Under the pieces are notes generated by a model that saw only the letters and a list, made by a program, of their open reading frames with translations, did not search any database and was not told the DNA's origin. This document shows, piece by piece, positions 1-10,906 of a DNA stretch of 64,000 bases. The position numbers and the translations under genes are program-made. The DNA is taken from positions 3,923,012 through 3,987,011 of the forward strand of contig NZ_CP017014.1 in the NCBI RefSeq assembly GCF_001767395.1, in the 5' to 3' direction. This DNA comes from Rhodococcus sp. WMMA185 (GTDB lineage: Bacteria; Actinomycetota; Actinomycetes; Mycobacteriales; Mycobacteriaceae). Position 1 is the first letter of the stretch; every line of letters starts with the position of its first letter.

Positions 1-480
1 CACCCCGAAGTCCATGTCCTCGGGCACCCGATACGTCGCCTCGAGTGTGACTTCCTCGTTGTCGTCCACCACAAACCCGCCGACAAGGAGGGTGCAGTCG
101 CTCTTGCACCTCGCGGTCACCCCGCCGTCGGAGTTGAAGTTGAGGTCCGCCTTGTTCCACGAGTTGTCGTACCGGACCTTGACGCTGTCACGGATCAACT
201 CGAACCCGGCCGGCGGAACATCCCGAATCTTTTCGATCGCCAAAACGATCCCGTTGTTGCGGTGCTTGACCGTGGTCTTGTACGTGATGGTGTCACCGGG
301 GTGCACCACGTTGTCGCCGACGACCTCTTTCGTCAGCTGCAGCTGATCCTCTTTGTAGGTGTTGCTCGACGGTGGTGGGGGCTCGGCACCAGCCGTACCG
401 GAACCGACCACGATCATTCCCGCCGCGGCGATGCCCGCTACCAGCGGTGCCGCGATTCTGCGCAGGGTTGACGAACGCAA
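1..480 (-). CDS. Exported Ig-like repeat protein, N-terminal part (cut by window edge)
   Basis: The frame is open from position 480 to the window edge, so only the first 160 residues are visible. I place the start at a TTG (478-480) because a GAGGAGG ribosome-binding site lies 4 bases upstream. Residues 1-32 are a signal peptide: basic n-region (RSSTLRR), Ala/Gly/Val-rich core and a probable cleavage after GTAGA. After it comes a domain with a conserved Cys pair (RCKSDC), beta-rich and resembling the DUF11/adhesin type. The sequence is a close paralog of the 2587-4335 gene, with the same signal peptide, the same VVGDNVVHPGDT motif and similar upstream DNA. The Ig-like repeats expected from the paralog would lie beyond the window. 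Probable cell-surface or secreted protein; function unknown. Confidence 0.8.
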   Translation of the reverse strand, partial: MRSSTLRRIAAPLVAGIAAAGMIVVGSGTAGAEPPPPSSNTYKEDQLQLTKEVVGDNVVHPGDTITYKTTVKHRNNGIVLAIEKIRDVPPAGFELIRDSVKVRYDNSWNKADLNFNSDGGVTARCKSDCTLLVGGFVVDDNEEVTLEATYRVPEDMDFGV

Positions 481-703
481 GAATCCTCCTCAAATTTCCC
501 GCCCCTCCGACCTGAGCGGGGGTGACGCCGGTCGCGTCGCCAGGGAGAGTAACCGCCGCCGAGCGGCACCGCAGCGTTTTTGGTCAATGGTCCAGAAAGA
601 CCCAGGTCGAAGACGGATCCTTGCCGCCCACCCGAACGTGCCGCGCAACGCTGCGAGACGCAACGAGGTGAGCGAACGTTCGGACATCAACTATCAACGA
701 GAA

Positions 704-735
704 GTGGGCGCCGCCGGATTTCCGGCGACGCCCAC
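704..735 (-). terminator. Hairpin terminator after Ig-like gene
   Basis: A 15-bp inverted repeat with one mismatch (GTGGGCG...CGCCCAC arms, 2-base loop) sits about 30 bases past the stop codon at 766. It has no strong T-tract, as is common in high-GC actinobacteria. Confidence 0.6.
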
Positions 736-765
736 TACTGAGGACTCAGTGCTTCTCGGCTGCGA

Positions 766-2499
766 TCAGGAACCGAAGCCCGAGCTGCCGCCTTCACCAC
801 CCGGATCGGTCGGTACCGGATCGACCGGGCCGGGCACGATCAGTTGCTGAGGCGCCGCAGCTGAATCGACGAAGCCCGCGGATCCCTCGAACTCCGCTGT
901 GACGCTGTAGGTACCGGAGTTCTGGAAGGTTGTCCACAGAGTCGCAATGCCGTTCACCACGCCCACCGTACCCAGCGGAGTGTTGCCGAGCTTGAATTGA
1001 ACCGTGCCGTTCGCGTTCGTCGGATCGACCCTCGCCGTCAGCGCCACAGGGATGCCCTTGATCACCGTGCCGACCGGATCGATCGTGGTTGTGGTGTCAA
1101 CATCCCCCGGCGGTGCCTCGGTGACACTGACCGGGAAGGCAGGCGAGACCGATCCCGCGAAGCCGTCCGTGCCGGAGTACCGCGCGACGACCCGGTGGGT
1201 TCCGACGCCGGTGAACGTGTACGGCGCGATCGCGGAGCCATCGGTTCTGACCTCGGCAGTGAGCGTCTGGCCGTTGACCTCGAACTCGACGGTGCCGCCC
1301 TGAACGGCCGGCGTGATCTGCGCGGCCAGGTTGACGTCCTCCCCGACGTGGGCCCTCACCGGCGATGTCACCTCGATACTGGTGTCCGCTTCGGAGGCAC
1401 TCACGTTGATCGTCAGTGGCTCGGACGTCGACGCGGAATAGCCTGCGGCTCCGAGGAACTCCGCCGTGACCGTATGGTCGCCGTTGAGGTCGAAGGGATG
1501 GGAGATCGACGCCTCGCCACCGACCACATCGACGGGATCACCGATCGCCGTCACACCGTCCCGGAACTGTACGGTTCCGCCGCTGGGGGCTGGGGCAACG
1601 TTCGCGGTCAGTGTGACGGGCGCACCGTTCAGCGCTGCCGCAGGCCCGGAGAGGCTGGTGGTGGTTTCTTGATCAGGCGCGATGATGTTCACCGAGGCCA
1701 GCGGACCGGCGCCCGCGTTGAGCGATGCGTTCTTGTTGTTTCGTGGCGTGCAGCGGCTTGGCGCCCACGCGGTGATCCCCACGGCCTTCGCCTTGGCGAG
1801 GAACGTCAGGAAGTTCTTGTTGTGGTTCCAGTCGCCCGCGACACCGTTTGCGCGCAGCTTCACCTCGACGGTGCCGGACTGTCCCGCAATCAGCCGGAGT
1901 TTGACCTTCGGGAGCTGAAAGTAGGTGAAACCGTTGGAGGTCTTGTTCCCATCGACGTCCTTGCCCGTCGCTTTCACCTGGATGCCGCCCGTGCTGTCGG
2001 TGCTCGAGTTGGGGCTGTTTCCGATCGTCCTGTTGTTGCCCGAGAGCCGCAGGATGTTGCCCTCGTTATCCAGGTCGCCGTCCGAGTTGATGCGCAGGAT
2101 GTTCGGAGCGGTGCCGCTGAGTCCGGCCGAGGTGCCGGGGACGATCTCCTTGGACAGGAGGGTCGCGTTGTCCGGAACGTACATATCGATTTTGATCCGC
2201 GACACGTTTTCGACGGTGGCGATCGATGCGTCGCCGGGGAAGCCGATCGGGCTCGGCTGAATGGTCACCTCGAACTCTTCACCGGGATCGACACTTGCCG
2301 GTGCTTCGACTGTGACCGCGTTGTTTTGCGACTCGTTGATCGGATCTACCACCGACACCGACGGCGTCACGCGGCACGTGGTCTTGAAATTGGTAGTCGT
2401 GGTCTCGGCTTGAGCGGGTATCCCGGTCAGCATGGTGGCGCCGACGAGAGCGCCGATGCTGATCGGGGCTGTGAGCCTGCGTATTCCGCTTTGCTTCAC
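766..2499 (-). CDS. Exported protein with three Ig-like repeats
   Basis: 577 residues. I chose GTG at 2499 because AGGAG lies 6 bases upstream and the product begins directly with a signal peptide (KQSGIRR, hydrophobic core, cleavage after AQA at about residue 31); an ATG at 2514 is the alternative. Residues about 35-275 form a unique beta-rich domain with Asn/Gly/Thr-rich stretches. About residues 279-557 hold three tandem repeats of roughly 93 residues with the pattern GxPVxLTAxVxP...GTVQFxxGxxxxGxxxVxxGxA...GxxxVxAxFxGxxGFxxSxS, typical of bacterial Ig-like domain 3 (Big_3-type). The tail is Gly/Ser/Pro-rich and has no LPXTG motif or transmembrane anchor. The N-terminal domain differs from the flanking paralogs while the repeats match, so the cluster shares a modular architecture. 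Likely surface or extracellular binding protein; ligand unknown. Confidence 0.8.
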   Translation of the reverse strand: MKQSGIRRLTAPISIGALVGATMLTGIPAQAETTTTNFKTTCRVTPSVSVVDPINESQNNAVTVEAPASVDPGEEFEVTIQPSPIGFPGDASIATVENVSRIKIDMYVPDNATLLSKEIVPGTSAGLSGTAPNILRINSDGDLDNEGNILRLSGNNRTIGNSPNSSTDSTGGIQVKATGKDVDGNKTSNGFTYFQLPKVKLRLIAGQSGTVEVKLRANGVAGDWNHNKNFLTFLAKAKAVGITAWAPSRCTPRNNKNASLNAGAGPLASVNIIAPDQETTTSLSGPAAALNGAPVTLTANVAPAPSGGTVQFRDGVTAIGDPVDVVGGEASISHPFDLNGDHTVTAEFLGAAGYSASTSEPLTINVSASEADTSIEVTSPVRAHVGEDVNLAAQITPAVQGGTVEFEVNGQTLTAEVRTDGSAIAPYTFTGVGTHRVVARYSGTDGFAGSVSPAFPVSVTEAPPGDVDTTTTIDPVGTVIKGIPVALTARVDPTNANGTVQFKLGNTPLGTVGVVNGIATLWTTFQNSGTYSVTAEFEGSAGFVDSAAAPQQLIVPGPVDPVPTDPGGEGGSSGFGS

Positions 2500-2586
2500 T
2501 ACTTCTCCTGACATGGTGGGGTGGCACGCTGGGTCTGGACCCGCCCCCGGATGCACTTCTCACACCCGGGGCGGGCAGTAGACCGA

Positions 2587-4335
2587 TCAGCCTCCGAGAG
2601 ATCCCGTACTGGGGGGTTCGGGCGGATCGCTGGGCTCGGTCACCGCCAACACGGTGGGACCGGACGCCGAGTTAGCGAAGCCCTCGCCGGCAACGAAGTT
2701 CGCGGTCACCACGTAGGTGCCCGCCGCACCGAAGGTGTGCGTCAGGGTCGCGACCCCGCCCACCACGTCCGCCGTGCCGAGCACCTCGGTGCCGGCCTTG
2801 AACTCCACGGTTCCGTTCGCCGTGTTCGGGGCGACGGTGGCCTCGAAACTCAACGGCTCCCCGACCTCGGTCTCACCGATGACATTCAGCGCCGTGGTGG
2901 TCTCGGTGCGCGCCGGCTCCGGATCCGTCACGGTGACGGGGAAGCCGGCAGAAGTCGACGGTGTGTACCCGGCTGTTCCACTGAACTCGGCGACCACGTT
3001 CGCGGTGCCTGAGGCACCGAAGGTGTACGGCAGCACCGCGACACCATCGCCCGTCCCGACCGCAGCGGCGCCGACCTCGACACCGTTGACGACGAAGATC
3101 ACGTCACCGCCGCTGGGAATCGGCAACACAGTAGCGGCAAGGTTGACCGGGGTGCCCGCCACAGCGGTCACCGGCTCGATCACGGTCGTGGTGGTACCCC
3201 AATCGGCGTCGTTCACGGCGACGTTGACAGGCTCCGAAGTCGAGCCGATGTTGCCCGGCGCACCGAGGAATTCGGCGACGACACTGTACGTCCCCGCCTC
3301 CGGGAAGGAACGAGTGAGGCTGGCCGTGCCGTTCACCACGTTGACCGGCGCACCGTCATTGGCGCCGTTGACCTTGAACTGGATCTGCCCCTGGGCATTA
3401 GCCGGGGTCACCGTCGCGGTAGCAACCACGTCCTCACCGACGAGGACCGGATTCGGCGACACCTGCAGTTCGGTCACGGTGTCGGCGGTGACGTCGATGG
3501 TCTGCGGTGCAGACGTCGAGCTGTAGAAACCTCCATCAGCAAGGAATTCCGCGGTCACCTCACGCACACCGGCCGTCTCGAACGTGTGCGACAAACTCGC
3601 GCGCCCGTTCACCACATCGACCGGAGCGCCGATATCGGTCCCACCGTCCTTGAACTGAATCCGACCGGACGCAGCCGAGGGGTCGACCGTCGCAACCAAT
3701 TCGACCGGAGCACCCAGTTCGGCCGTCGCCGGCACCGACAGTGCCGTCGACGTACGCGTCACCGGATCATCCACCCGGACGAACACCCCGAAGTTCTTGC
3801 TGCCCCGGTCACCGGACCAAGTCCTGACCGAGACCTTCGCGCCGCTGTCGTACTCCCCGAAGGCCATGTCGTCAGGGACGCGGTACTTCGCCTCGAGGGT
3901 GATCTTCTCGTTGTCGTTGAGGTCGAACCCGCCGACAAGGAGAGTGCAGTCACTCTTGCATTCCGCGGCCACCCCACCATCGGTCTTGTATTTGAGATTC
4001 GCCTTGTTCCAGGAGTTGTCGTACCGGACCTTGACGCTGTCCCTGATCAACTCGAATCCAGCCGGCGGATAGTCCCGGATCCAGGGGAGTGACAACCGGA
4101 TCCCGCCGCCGTTGTGACTGACCGTGGTCTTGTAGGTGACGGTGTCACCGGGATGCACCACGTTGTCGCCGACGACCTCTTTCATCAGCCTCAGCCGACC
4201 GTCGTTGAGGGTATTGCTCGATGCCGGCGGCGGCGCTTCGGCACCAGCCGTACCGGAACCGACCACGATCAGTCCCGCCGCGGCGATGCCCGCAACCAGC
4301 GGTGCCGCGATTCTGCGCAGGGTTGACGAACGCAA
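2587..4335 (-). CDS. Exported protein with four Ig-like repeats
   Basis: 582 residues from a TTG start at 4335, which has a perfect GAGGAGG five bases upstream; the longer frame to 4443 lacks a ribosome-binding site and would bury the signal peptide. Residues 1-32 are the signal peptide (cleavage near GTAGA). Residues about 40-190 form an N-terminal domain shared with the 1-480 gene, including the Cys pair ECKSDC. Four Ig-like repeats of about 95 residues follow (starts marked by TSTALSVPAT, VTELQVSPN, TTTTVIEPV and TTTALNVIG). The tail is Pro-rich and ends SLGG, with no sortase motif. It lies 87 bp upstream of the 2499 gene on the same strand, so co-transcription is possible. Related repeat domains occur in bacterial adhesins; that role here is inference. 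Confidence 0.8.
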   Translation of the reverse strand: MRSSTLRRIAAPLVAGIAAAGLIVVGSGTAGAEAPPPASSNTLNDGRLRLMKEVVGDNVVHPGDTVTYKTTVSHNGGGIRLSLPWIRDYPPAGFELIRDSVKVRYDNSWNKANLKYKTDGGVAAECKSDCTLLVGGFDLNDNEKITLEAKYRVPDDMAFGEYDSGAKVSVRTWSGDRGSKNFGVFVRVDDPVTRTSTALSVPATAELGAPVELVATVDPSAASGRIQFKDGGTDIGAPVDVVNGRASLSHTFETAGVREVTAEFLADGGFYSSTSAPQTIDVTADTVTELQVSPNPVLVGEDVVATATVTPANAQGQIQFKVNGANDGAPVNVVNGTASLTRSFPEAGTYSVVAEFLGAPGNIGSTSEPVNVAVNDADWGTTTTVIEPVTAVAGTPVNLAATVLPIPSGGDVIFVVNGVEVGAAAVGTGDGVAVLPYTFGASGTANVVAEFSGTAGYTPSTSAGFPVTVTDPEPARTETTTALNVIGETEVGEPLSFEATVAPNTANGTVEFKAGTEVLGTADVVGGVATLTHTFGAAGTYVVTANFVAGEGFANSASGPTVLAVTEPSDPPEPPSTGSLGG

Positions 4336-4498
4336 AAAATCCTCCTCGAATCTCACACCGCTCCGACCTGGGCGGGGCTGACGACGGTCGCGTCGCCAGG
4401 GAGAATAGCCGCTAACGAGCGCCACCGGAGCATTTCTGGTCATTTGTCCAGAAAAACCTGGTCAAACGTTCAAAACTGTGGTCCTGCACACACCAAAA

Positions 4499-4534
4499 GC
4501 CCGATCTCACTCCACTTTTCGAGTGAAATCGGGC
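4499..4534 (-). terminator. Rho-independent-like terminator of gltBD
   Basis: GCCCGAT-TCACTC pairs with GAGTGA-ATCGGGC (one mismatch, short loop), followed on the minus strand by TTTT. It lies about 35 bases past the gltD stop. Confidence 0.75.
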
Positions 4535-4567
4535 CCTGGTCCGAAAGTGCTGGAAGCCTTCCTCGGA

Positions 4568-6019
4568 TCAGCGCTGTGGTGCGCTGGTCGGCACGATCGG
4601 CGCAGGCAACGCCGTCGAACCCTCGAGGAATTCATCTACCGCCGCCGCTGCGGAACGGCCCTCGGCGATGGCCCACACGATCAGGGACTGTCCACGTCCC
4701 ATGTCTCCGGCCACGAATACGCCGTCGACGTTGGTTGCCCACTTGTCTGTGCGGGCGACGTTGCCGCGCTCGTCGAAACCGACACCGAGATCGGTGAGCA
4801 GACCCGGCTTCTCAGCACCGACGAAGCCCATCGCCAGCAGAACCAGATCAGCCTCGATCTCGAAGTCCGAGCCCTCCACCTTCTCGAAGCGACCCGACTT
4901 CATCTCGACCTCGTGGGCTATGAGCGCAGTCACTTTGCCGTCGCTGCCGACGAACTTCTCCGTATTGACGGAGAACAGCCGCTCTCCGCCCTCCTCGTGG
5001 GCGGACGCGACGCGATACATCAGCGGGTACATCGGCCACGGCGTCTGCTCGGCGCGGGTCTCGGGGGGCCTCGGCATGATCTCGAACTGGTGAACACTCA
5101 CCGCACCCTGACGGTGCGAGGTACCCAGGCAGTCCGCGCCGGTGTCGCCACCGCCGATGATCACAACCTTCTTGCCCTGCGCGGTGATGGTGGGTTCCTC
5201 GAAGTCACCCAACTGTACTCGGTTGGCGATCGGAAGGAACTCCATCGCCTGATGGATGCCGTCCAACTCGCGGCCGGGGATCGGAAGATCACGAGCGACG
5301 GTGGCACCACCGGCCAGAACGACGGCGTCGAACTGTTCCCGCAGCGCGTCCGCGGTGATGTCGACGCCCACGTTGACACCCGTCCGGAAGACGGTGCCCT
5401 CGGCCTTCATCTGATCCAGACGGCGATCGATGTGGCGCTTCTCCATCTTGAACTCGGGGATCCCGTAACGCAGCAGTCCGCCGATGCGGTCATCGCGCTC
5501 GAAGACGGTGACCATGTGGCCCGCACGAGTAAGTTGCTGTGCGGCAGCGAGACCCGCGGGTCCGGAACCGACGATGGCCACCTTCTTGCCTGTCGAGCGG
5601 GTGGGATGCACCGGCTTGACCCAGCCTTCGTCGAACGCCCGGTCGATCAGTTCGACCTCGACCTGCTTGATCGTGACCGGGTCCTGGTTGATACCCAGGA
5701 CACAGGACGCCTCACAAGGTGCCGGGCACAGCCGTCCGGTGAAATCCGGGAAGTTGTTCGTCGCATGCAGGCGCTCGATGCCGTCGCGCCAGCGGTCCTG
5801 ATACACCAGGTCGTTCCACTCGGGAATCAGGTTCCCCAGGGGGCAGCCGTTGTGGCAGAACGGGATACCGCAGTCCATGCACCGGCTGGCCTGGGTCTTC
5901 AGGGTCTCCGAGGAGAAATCCTCGTAGACCTCTTTCCAGTCGAGCAGGCGCAACGGCACCGGGCGGCGAACCGGAAGTTCGCGTGACGTGTGCTTCAGAA
6001 AGCCGCTTGGATCACCCAC
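4568..6019 (-). CDS. gltD: Glutamate synthase, small (beta) subunit
   Basis: 483 residues, full length for the family. The subunit takes electrons from NADPH through FAD and Fe-S clusters to the large subunit, which makes two glutamates from 2-oxoglutarate and glutamine. The N-terminal Cys clusters are visible: C47, C50, C55, C59 ([13 protein letters not shown]) and C98, C102, C106 (CPAPCEASC). The FAD-binding GSGPAG is at 151-156 and the NADPH-binding GGGDTG at 289-294. Its start overlaps the end of gltB by 8 bases, so translation is probably coupled. A hairpin terminator follows. The identification is secure; only the cofactor preference (NADPH rather than NADH) is taken from the family. 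Confidence 0.97.
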   Translation of the reverse strand: MGDPSGFLKHTSRELPVRRPVPLRLLDWKEVYEDFSSETLKTQASRCMDCGIPFCHNGCPLGNLIPEWNDLVYQDRWRDGIERLHATNNFPDFTGRLCPAPCEASCVLGINQDPVTIKQVEVELIDRAFDEGWVKPVHPTRSTGKKVAIVGSGPAGLAAAQQLTRAGHMVTVFERDDRIGGLLRYGIPEFKMEKRHIDRRLDQMKAEGTVFRTGVNVGVDITADALREQFDAVVLAGGATVARDLPIPGRELDGIHQAMEFLPIANRVQLGDFEEPTITAQGKKVVIIGGGDTGADCLGTSHRQGAVSVHQFEIMPRPPETRAEQTPWPMYPLMYRVASAHEEGGERLFSVNTEKFVGSDGKVTALIAHEVEMKSGRFEKVEGSDFEIEADLVLLAMGFVGAEKPGLLTDLGVGFDERGNVARTDKWATNVDGVFVAGDMGRGQSLIVWAIAEGRSAAAAVDEFLEGSTALPAPIVPTSAPQR

Positions 6020-9000
6020 GAGCTGCCTCCATCACTGCCTCGTCCACGTTCTTTCCATCCTTCTTCGCGGCCTCGATGGCCAAGAGCACCTTCTTGTAAT
6101 CGCGGGGCATCACCTTCGCGAAGTGACTGACCTGCTGCGACCAGTCGGAGAGGATGCGCGCGGCAACCTCGGAGCCCGTCTCGTCGCGGTGACGCTCGAT
6201 TGCGGACTTCAGCCAGGTGAAGTCATCACCCGTGAGGTCCTCGAGATCCACCAGTTCGGTATTGAGATTGTTCTCGAACACCTTGTCGGGGTTGTAGACG
6301 TACGCGACGCCACCGGACATGCCGGCACCGAAGTTGCGTCCCGTCGCGCCGAGGATGACGACCTTACCGCCCGTCATGTACTCGCAGCCGTGATCGCCGA
6401 CACCCTCGACCACCGCGGTGGCACCGGAGTTGCGAACCGCGAACCGCTCCCCCACGACGCCGCGGAGCAGAGCCTCGCCGCTCGTGGCACCGAAGAGAAT
6501 CACGTTGCCGCCGATGATGTTGTCCTCGGCGACGAACCCGGGAGCGGTCTCGAGCGGTGGGCGTACCACGATCCGACCACCGGAGAGCCCCTTGCCGACG
6601 AAGTCGTTCGCGTCGCCGTTGAGGCGAAGGGTGATGCCCTTGGGAACGAACGCGCCGAAGCTGTTTCCTGCCGAACCGGTGAACGTGATGTCGATCGTGT
6701 TGTCGGGCAGCCCCGCACCACCGTAGGCCTTGGTCACCTCGTGGCCGAGCATGGCGCCAACCGTGCGGTTGACGTTGGTGATCGGCGACTCGAACGCGAC
6801 CTTCTCGCCCTTGTCCAGAGCATTGCGGCTCGCGACGATCAGTTGCTGGTCGAGAGCCTTGTCGAGTCCGTGATCCTGGGTTCCCGTGCAGTACAGGTCC
6901 TGGTTCATGAACGCCGACTCGGGCTGGTGCAGGATCGGGGAAAGATCGAGATTACCCGCCTTGCTGCCCTTCCAGTGCTCGAACGCCTTCGTCGTGTCGA
7001 GGACATCGACCTGTCCGACGGCTTCGTCGAGGGTGCGGAATCCCAGCTCGGCCAACAGTTCGCGGACCTCTTCGGCGATGAAGAGGAAGAAGTTCTCCAC
7101 GAACTCGGGCTGACCAGTGAACCGTTTGCGCAGAACCGGGTTCTGGGTGGCGATTCCCACCGGGCAGGTGTCGAGGTGGCACACCCGCATCATGACGCAG
7201 CCCGAAACCACCAGTGGGGCAGTCGCGAATCCGAACTCCTCACCACCGAGCAGTGCAGCGATCATGACGTCGCGACCAGTCTTGAGCTGTCCGTCCACCT
7301 GAACGACGATGCGGTCGCGCAGGCCGTTGAGCAGCAGCGTCTGCTGAGTCTCGGCCAAGCCGAGCTCCCAGGGAGCGCCCGCGTGCTTCATAGAGGTCAG
7401 CGGGGTTGCCCCGGTGCCACCGTCGTGACCGGAGATCAGCACGACATCGGCGTGGGCCTTGGACACGCCCGCGGCAACAGTGCCGACGCCCAACTCGGAG
7501 ACCAGCTTCACGTGGATGCGAGCCTCGGGATTGGCGTTCTTCAGGTCGTAGATCAGCTGCGCTAGATCCTCGATCGAGTAGATGTCGTGGTGCGGCGGCG
7601 GCGAGATCAACCCGACGCCAGGCGTGGAGTGCCGCACCTCGGCCACCCAGGGGTACACCTTGTGCGCCGGCAACTGACCGCCCTCACCGGGCTTGGCTCC
7701 CTGCGCCATCTTGATCTGGATGTCGGTGCAGTTGGTCAGGTAGTGCGATGTGACACCGAAGCGTCCGGACGCCACCTGCTTGATCGCCGACCGGCGCCAC
7801 TCGCCATCCTCGTCTCGGTTGAAACGCGCCGGATCCTCGCCGCCCTCACCGGAGTTGGAGCGACCACCGAGACGGTTCATCGCGATCGCGAGAGTCTCGT
7901 GCGCCTCGGCCGAGATGGAGCCGTAGCTCATTGCCCCGGTCGAGAAGCGCTTGACGATCTCGGAGGCCGGCTCGACCTCGTCCAGCGGGACCGGCTCGCG
8001 GATACCCTTCTTGAACTCGAACAGGCCGCGCAACGCTGCGAGGCGCTCGGACTGGTCGTCGACCAGCTTCGTGTACTCCTTGAACACCTCGTATTGCCCG
8101 GTGCGCGTGGAGTGCTGCAGCTTGAACACCGTGTCGGGGTTGAACAGGTGGTACTCGCCCTCGCGACGCCACTGGTACTCACCGCCCACCTCGAGCTCGC
8201 GGTGCGCGCGCTCCTCCGGACGGTCCAGGTACGCATTGGAGTGACGAACTGCCACGTCGGCTGCGATCTCGTCGAGCCCGATTCCGCCCAGGCTCGAGTT
8301 GAGTCCGGTGAAGTACTCGTTCACCAGTTCCTGTGACAGACCGATGACCTGGAACAGTTGGGCACCGGTGTAGGAGGCGAGGGTGGAGATGCCCATCTTG
8401 GACATCACCTTGAGCACGCCCTTGCCTGCCGCCTTGATGTAATTCTCGATGGCCTTGTCGTGACTGACGCCGTCCAACTCGTTGTTTTGGACGGCCTCGT
8501 CGATCGTCTCGAACGCCATGTAGGGGTTGACCGCTGCTGCACCGAACCCGAGGAGAACCGCCATGTGATGCACCTCACGTGCATCGCCGGATTCCACGAT
8601 GAGACCGACCTTGGTGCGGGTCTTCTCGCGCACCAAGTGGTGGTGGACGGCCGAGGTCATCAACAGCGACGGGATCGGCGCGTAGGTCTCGTTCGACTCA
8701 CGGTCGGACAGGACGATGAGGCGTGCACCACCGGCGATGGCCTCCGACACCTGGTACCGGACGTCGTCGAGGGCCCGGCGCAGGCCTTCTCCGCCCTCGG
8801 CCACCGGGTAGAGGCCCCGGACGATGACGCTGCGGAAGTTCGGGAAGTCACCGTCGTCGTTGACGTGGATGAGCTTCGACAGGTCGTCGTTGTGCAGGAT
8901 CGGCTGCGGCAGGTAGATCTGATGGCAGGACTCTGCGGTGGGGTGCAGCAGGTCGTGCTCGGGACCGATGGTGCCGCCGAGGCTGGTGACGACCTCCTCC

Positions 9001-10610
9001 CGGATTGCGTCCAACGGAGGGTTGGTGACCTGCGCGAACAGCTGAGAGAAGTAGTCGAACAGCATTCGCGGCCGCGAGGACAGAACGGCGATCGGGGTGT
9101 CGGTACCCATCGAACCCAGAGCCTCGGCACCGGAAGCCGCCATCGGCTTCACGAGGAGGCTGACCTCTTCGCTGGTGTACCCGAACATCTGCTGACGCAG
9201 AACGACACGTTCGTGCGACATGTAGGTGTACGGACGGTCCGGCAGATCGTCCATGTGAGTCAGCCCCTGCTCGACCCACTCCTGGTACGGGTGCTCGGCA
9301 GCCAACTCCGACTTGATCTCGTCGTCGCTGATGATGCGACCCTTTTCGGTGTCGACGAGGAACATGCGGCCGGGCTGCAGCCTGATCTTCTGCACGACGG
9401 TGGCAGGATCGATCGGCAGAACGCCGACCTCGGAGGCCATGACGACCAGGTCGTCGTCGGTCACCCACAGACGCGACGGGCGCAGGCCATTGCGGTCGAG
9501 CACCGCGCCGATGACGGTGCCGTCGGTGAAGCACACCGAGGCCGGTCCGTCCCACGGCTCCATGAGTGACGCGTGGTACTGGTAGAACGCCCGACGCGCG
9601 GGATCCATGCCCTCGTGACGCTCCCAGGCTTCCGGGATCATCATCAGGACCGCGTGCGGGAGGCTACGGCCACCGAGGTGCAGCATCTCGAGCACCTCGT
9701 CGAAACGCGCGGTGTCGCTCGCGCCCTTGGTGCAGACCGGGAAGATTTTCTCGAGCTCGTCGCGACCACCGAATATGTCGCTGTCGATGAGCGCTTCGCG
9801 GGCGCGCATCCAGTTCTCGTTGCCGGTAACGGTGTTGATCTCACCGTTGTGCGCCACCCGACGGAACGGGTGGGCCAGTGGCCATGACGGGAACGTGTTG
9901 GTGGAGAAGCGTGAGTGCACGAGGCCGAGGGCCGACTCGAGGCGCTCGTCCTGCAGGTCCAGGTAGAAACCCTTGAGCTGCGGAGTCGTGAGCATTCCCT
10001 TGTACACGAACGTCTGGCTCGACAGGCTCGGGAAGTACACGGTTTCGCGACCGGGGCCGTCCTGACCGGCGCCTTCGTTACCCAACTCGTGCTCGGTGCG
10101 CTTGCGGATGACGTAGGCGCGGCGCTCGAGTTCGAGCCCGCTCAGGGCGTGGTTCTCGCTGCCGATGAAGATCTGCCGGAACGTGGGCATGGCGTCGCGA
10201 GCGAGGGCACCGAGCGACGATTCGTCGGTTCCCACCTCGCGCCAACCGAGAACCTTCAGCCCCTCGTTCTCGACGATCTTCTCGACCGCCTCCACTGCAC
10301 GCTGAGCGTCAGCCTGGCTCTGCGGCAGGAACGCGATGCCAGTGGCGTACTTTCCCGCGGCGGGCAGTGGGAAATCGACTACCGCGCGGAAGAACTTGTC
10401 CGGAACCTGGAGGAGGATGCCGGCACCGTCACCCGTATTGGGTTCGGAGCCCGCAGCACCACGGTGCTCGAGGTTCACCAGAGCGGTGATCGCCTTCTCG
10501 ACGATGTCTCTGCTGCTTCGGCCCTTCATGTCCACTACGAACGCGACACCACAGGAATCGTGCTCGTTTGCGGGATGGTATAGCCCCTGAGGGCCTGGAA
10601 GTTGCTTCAT
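6012..10610 (-). CDS. gltB: Glutamate synthase, large (alpha) subunit
   Basis: 1532 residues, the usual size. The protein starts with a short propeptide; Cys20 (HDSCGVAF) is the N-terminal nucleophile of the class II glutaminase once the first 19 residues are removed. A central domain and an FMN-binding synthase barrel follow, with the [3Fe-4S] cysteines in [15 protein letters not shown] at about residues 1135-1150 and a Gly-rich C-terminal beta-helix domain (GGxGxxMSGG region) near the end. ATG at 10610 has AAGG six bases upstream. It forms an operon with gltD. The 296-bp upstream spacer holds a 12-bp palindrome (10844-10855) that could be a regulator site. Confidence 0.97.
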   Translation of the reverse strand: MKQLPGPQGLYHPANEHDSCGVAFVVDMKGRSSRDIVEKAITALVNLEHRGAAGSEPNTGDGAGILLQVPDKFFRAVVDFPLPAAGKYATGIAFLPQSQADAQRAVEAVEKIVENEGLKVLGWREVGTDESSLGALARDAMPTFRQIFIGSENHALSGLELERRAYVIRKRTEHELGNEGAGQDGPGRETVYFPSLSSQTFVYKGMLTTPQLKGFYLDLQDERLESALGLVHSRFSTNTFPSWPLAHPFRRVAHNGEINTVTGNENWMRAREALIDSDIFGGRDELEKIFPVCTKGASDTARFDEVLEMLHLGGRSLPHAVLMMIPEAWERHEGMDPARRAFYQYHASLMEPWDGPASVCFTDGTVIGAVLDRNGLRPSRLWVTDDDLVVMASEVGVLPIDPATVVQKIRLQPGRMFLVDTEKGRIISDDEIKSELAAEHPYQEWVEQGLTHMDDLPDRPYTYMSHERVVLRQQMFGYTSEEVSLLVKPMAASGAEALGSMGTDTPIAVLSSRPRMLFDYFSQLFAQVTNPPLDAIREEVVTSLGGTIGPEHDLLHPTAESCHQIYLPQPILHNDDLSKLIHVNDDGDFPNFRSVIVRGLYPVAEGGEGLRRALDDVRYQVSEAIAGGARLIVLSDRESNETYAPIPSLLMTSAVHHHLVREKTRTKVGLIVESGDAREVHHMAVLLGFGAAAVNPYMAFETIDEAVQNNELDGVSHDKAIENYIKAAGKGVLKVMSKMGISTLASYTGAQLFQVIGLSQELVNEYFTGLNSSLGGIGLDEIAADVAVRHSNAYLDRPEERAHRELEVGGEYQWRREGEYHLFNPDTVFKLQHSTRTGQYEVFKEYTKLVDDQSERLAALRGLFEFKKGIREPVPLDEVEPASEIVKRFSTGAMSYGSISAEAHETLAIAMNRLGGRSNSGEGGEDPARFNRDEDGEWRRSAIKQVASGRFGVTSHYLTNCTDIQIKMAQGAKPGEGGQLPAHKVYPWVAEVRHSTPGVGLISPPPHHDIYSIEDLAQLIYDLKNANPEARIHVKLVSELGVGTVAAGVSKAHADVVLISGHDGGTGATPLTSMKHAGAPWELGLAETQQTLLLNGLRDRIVVQVDGQLKTGRDVMIAALLGGEEFGFATAPLVVSGCVMMRVCHLDTCPVGIATQNPVLRKRFTGQPEFVENFFLFIAEEVRELLAELGFRTLDEAVGQVDVLDTTKAFEHWKGSKAGNLDLSPILHQPESAFMNQDLYCTGTQDHGLDKALDQQLIVASRNALDKGEKVAFESPITNVNRTVGAMLGHEVTKAYGGAGLPDNTIDITFTGSAGNSFGAFVPKGITLRLNGDANDFVGKGLSGGRIVVRPPLETAPGFVAEDNIIGGNVILFGATSGEALLRGVVGERFAVRNSGATAVVEGVGDHGCEYMTGGKVVILGATGRNFGAGMSGGVAYVYNPDKVFENNLNTELVDLEDLTGDDFTWLKSAIERHRDETGSEVAARILSDWSQQVSHFAKVMPRDYKKVLLAIEAAKKDGKNVDEAVMEAARG

Positions 10611-10843
10611 ACCTAGCCTTCGTATGCCAAGAGATGCACCGACGACCAGCAGCGCTGATGGCCATCAACTTGCAATGCCTGCACCGTCACGACGTGATCG
10701 GCACCACCGATCGGCTGTCGCCCTTTGCAACACGCTGGGTATGGTCTCGCGCTGGGCGACGTCGCTCTTTCGGTTGGGTCGGACTTTCGTGGGTCCGGCG
10801 TGTACAGAAAACGATAAGTCAGAACCCCCGTCAAAACACAATT

Positions 10844-10855
10844 TAGGTTAACCTA
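10844..10855. promoter_or_regulatory. 12-bp palindrome TAGGTTAACCTA upstream of gltB
   Basis: A perfect palindrome in the spacer between the TetR gene and gltB, about 235 bases from the gltB start. Its half-site (TTAGGTTA) matches one half of the iron-dependent DtxR/IdeR box, but the spacing between halves is shorter than the usual 19-bp site. It may be an operator or a chance palindrome. Confidence 0.35.
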
Positions 10856-10906
10856 TCTATCTCCTGACGTGTGCGAACTCGAGCCGCCGACCTCGAGGAG
10901 TAGATG

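Noticed and set aside
997..2511. Long antisense open frame across the Ig-like gene
   Set aside because: It is the mirror of a high-GC coding strand, lacks a ribosome-binding site and domain features, and opposes a gene with a signal peptide and repeats.
5988..9569. Long plus-strand open frames across gltB
   Set aside because: gltB motifs are complete on the minus strand; the antisense frames have no known domains.
10613..10834. 73-codon frame upstream of gltB
   Set aside because: No ribosome-binding site, no recognisable sequence and promoter-region location.
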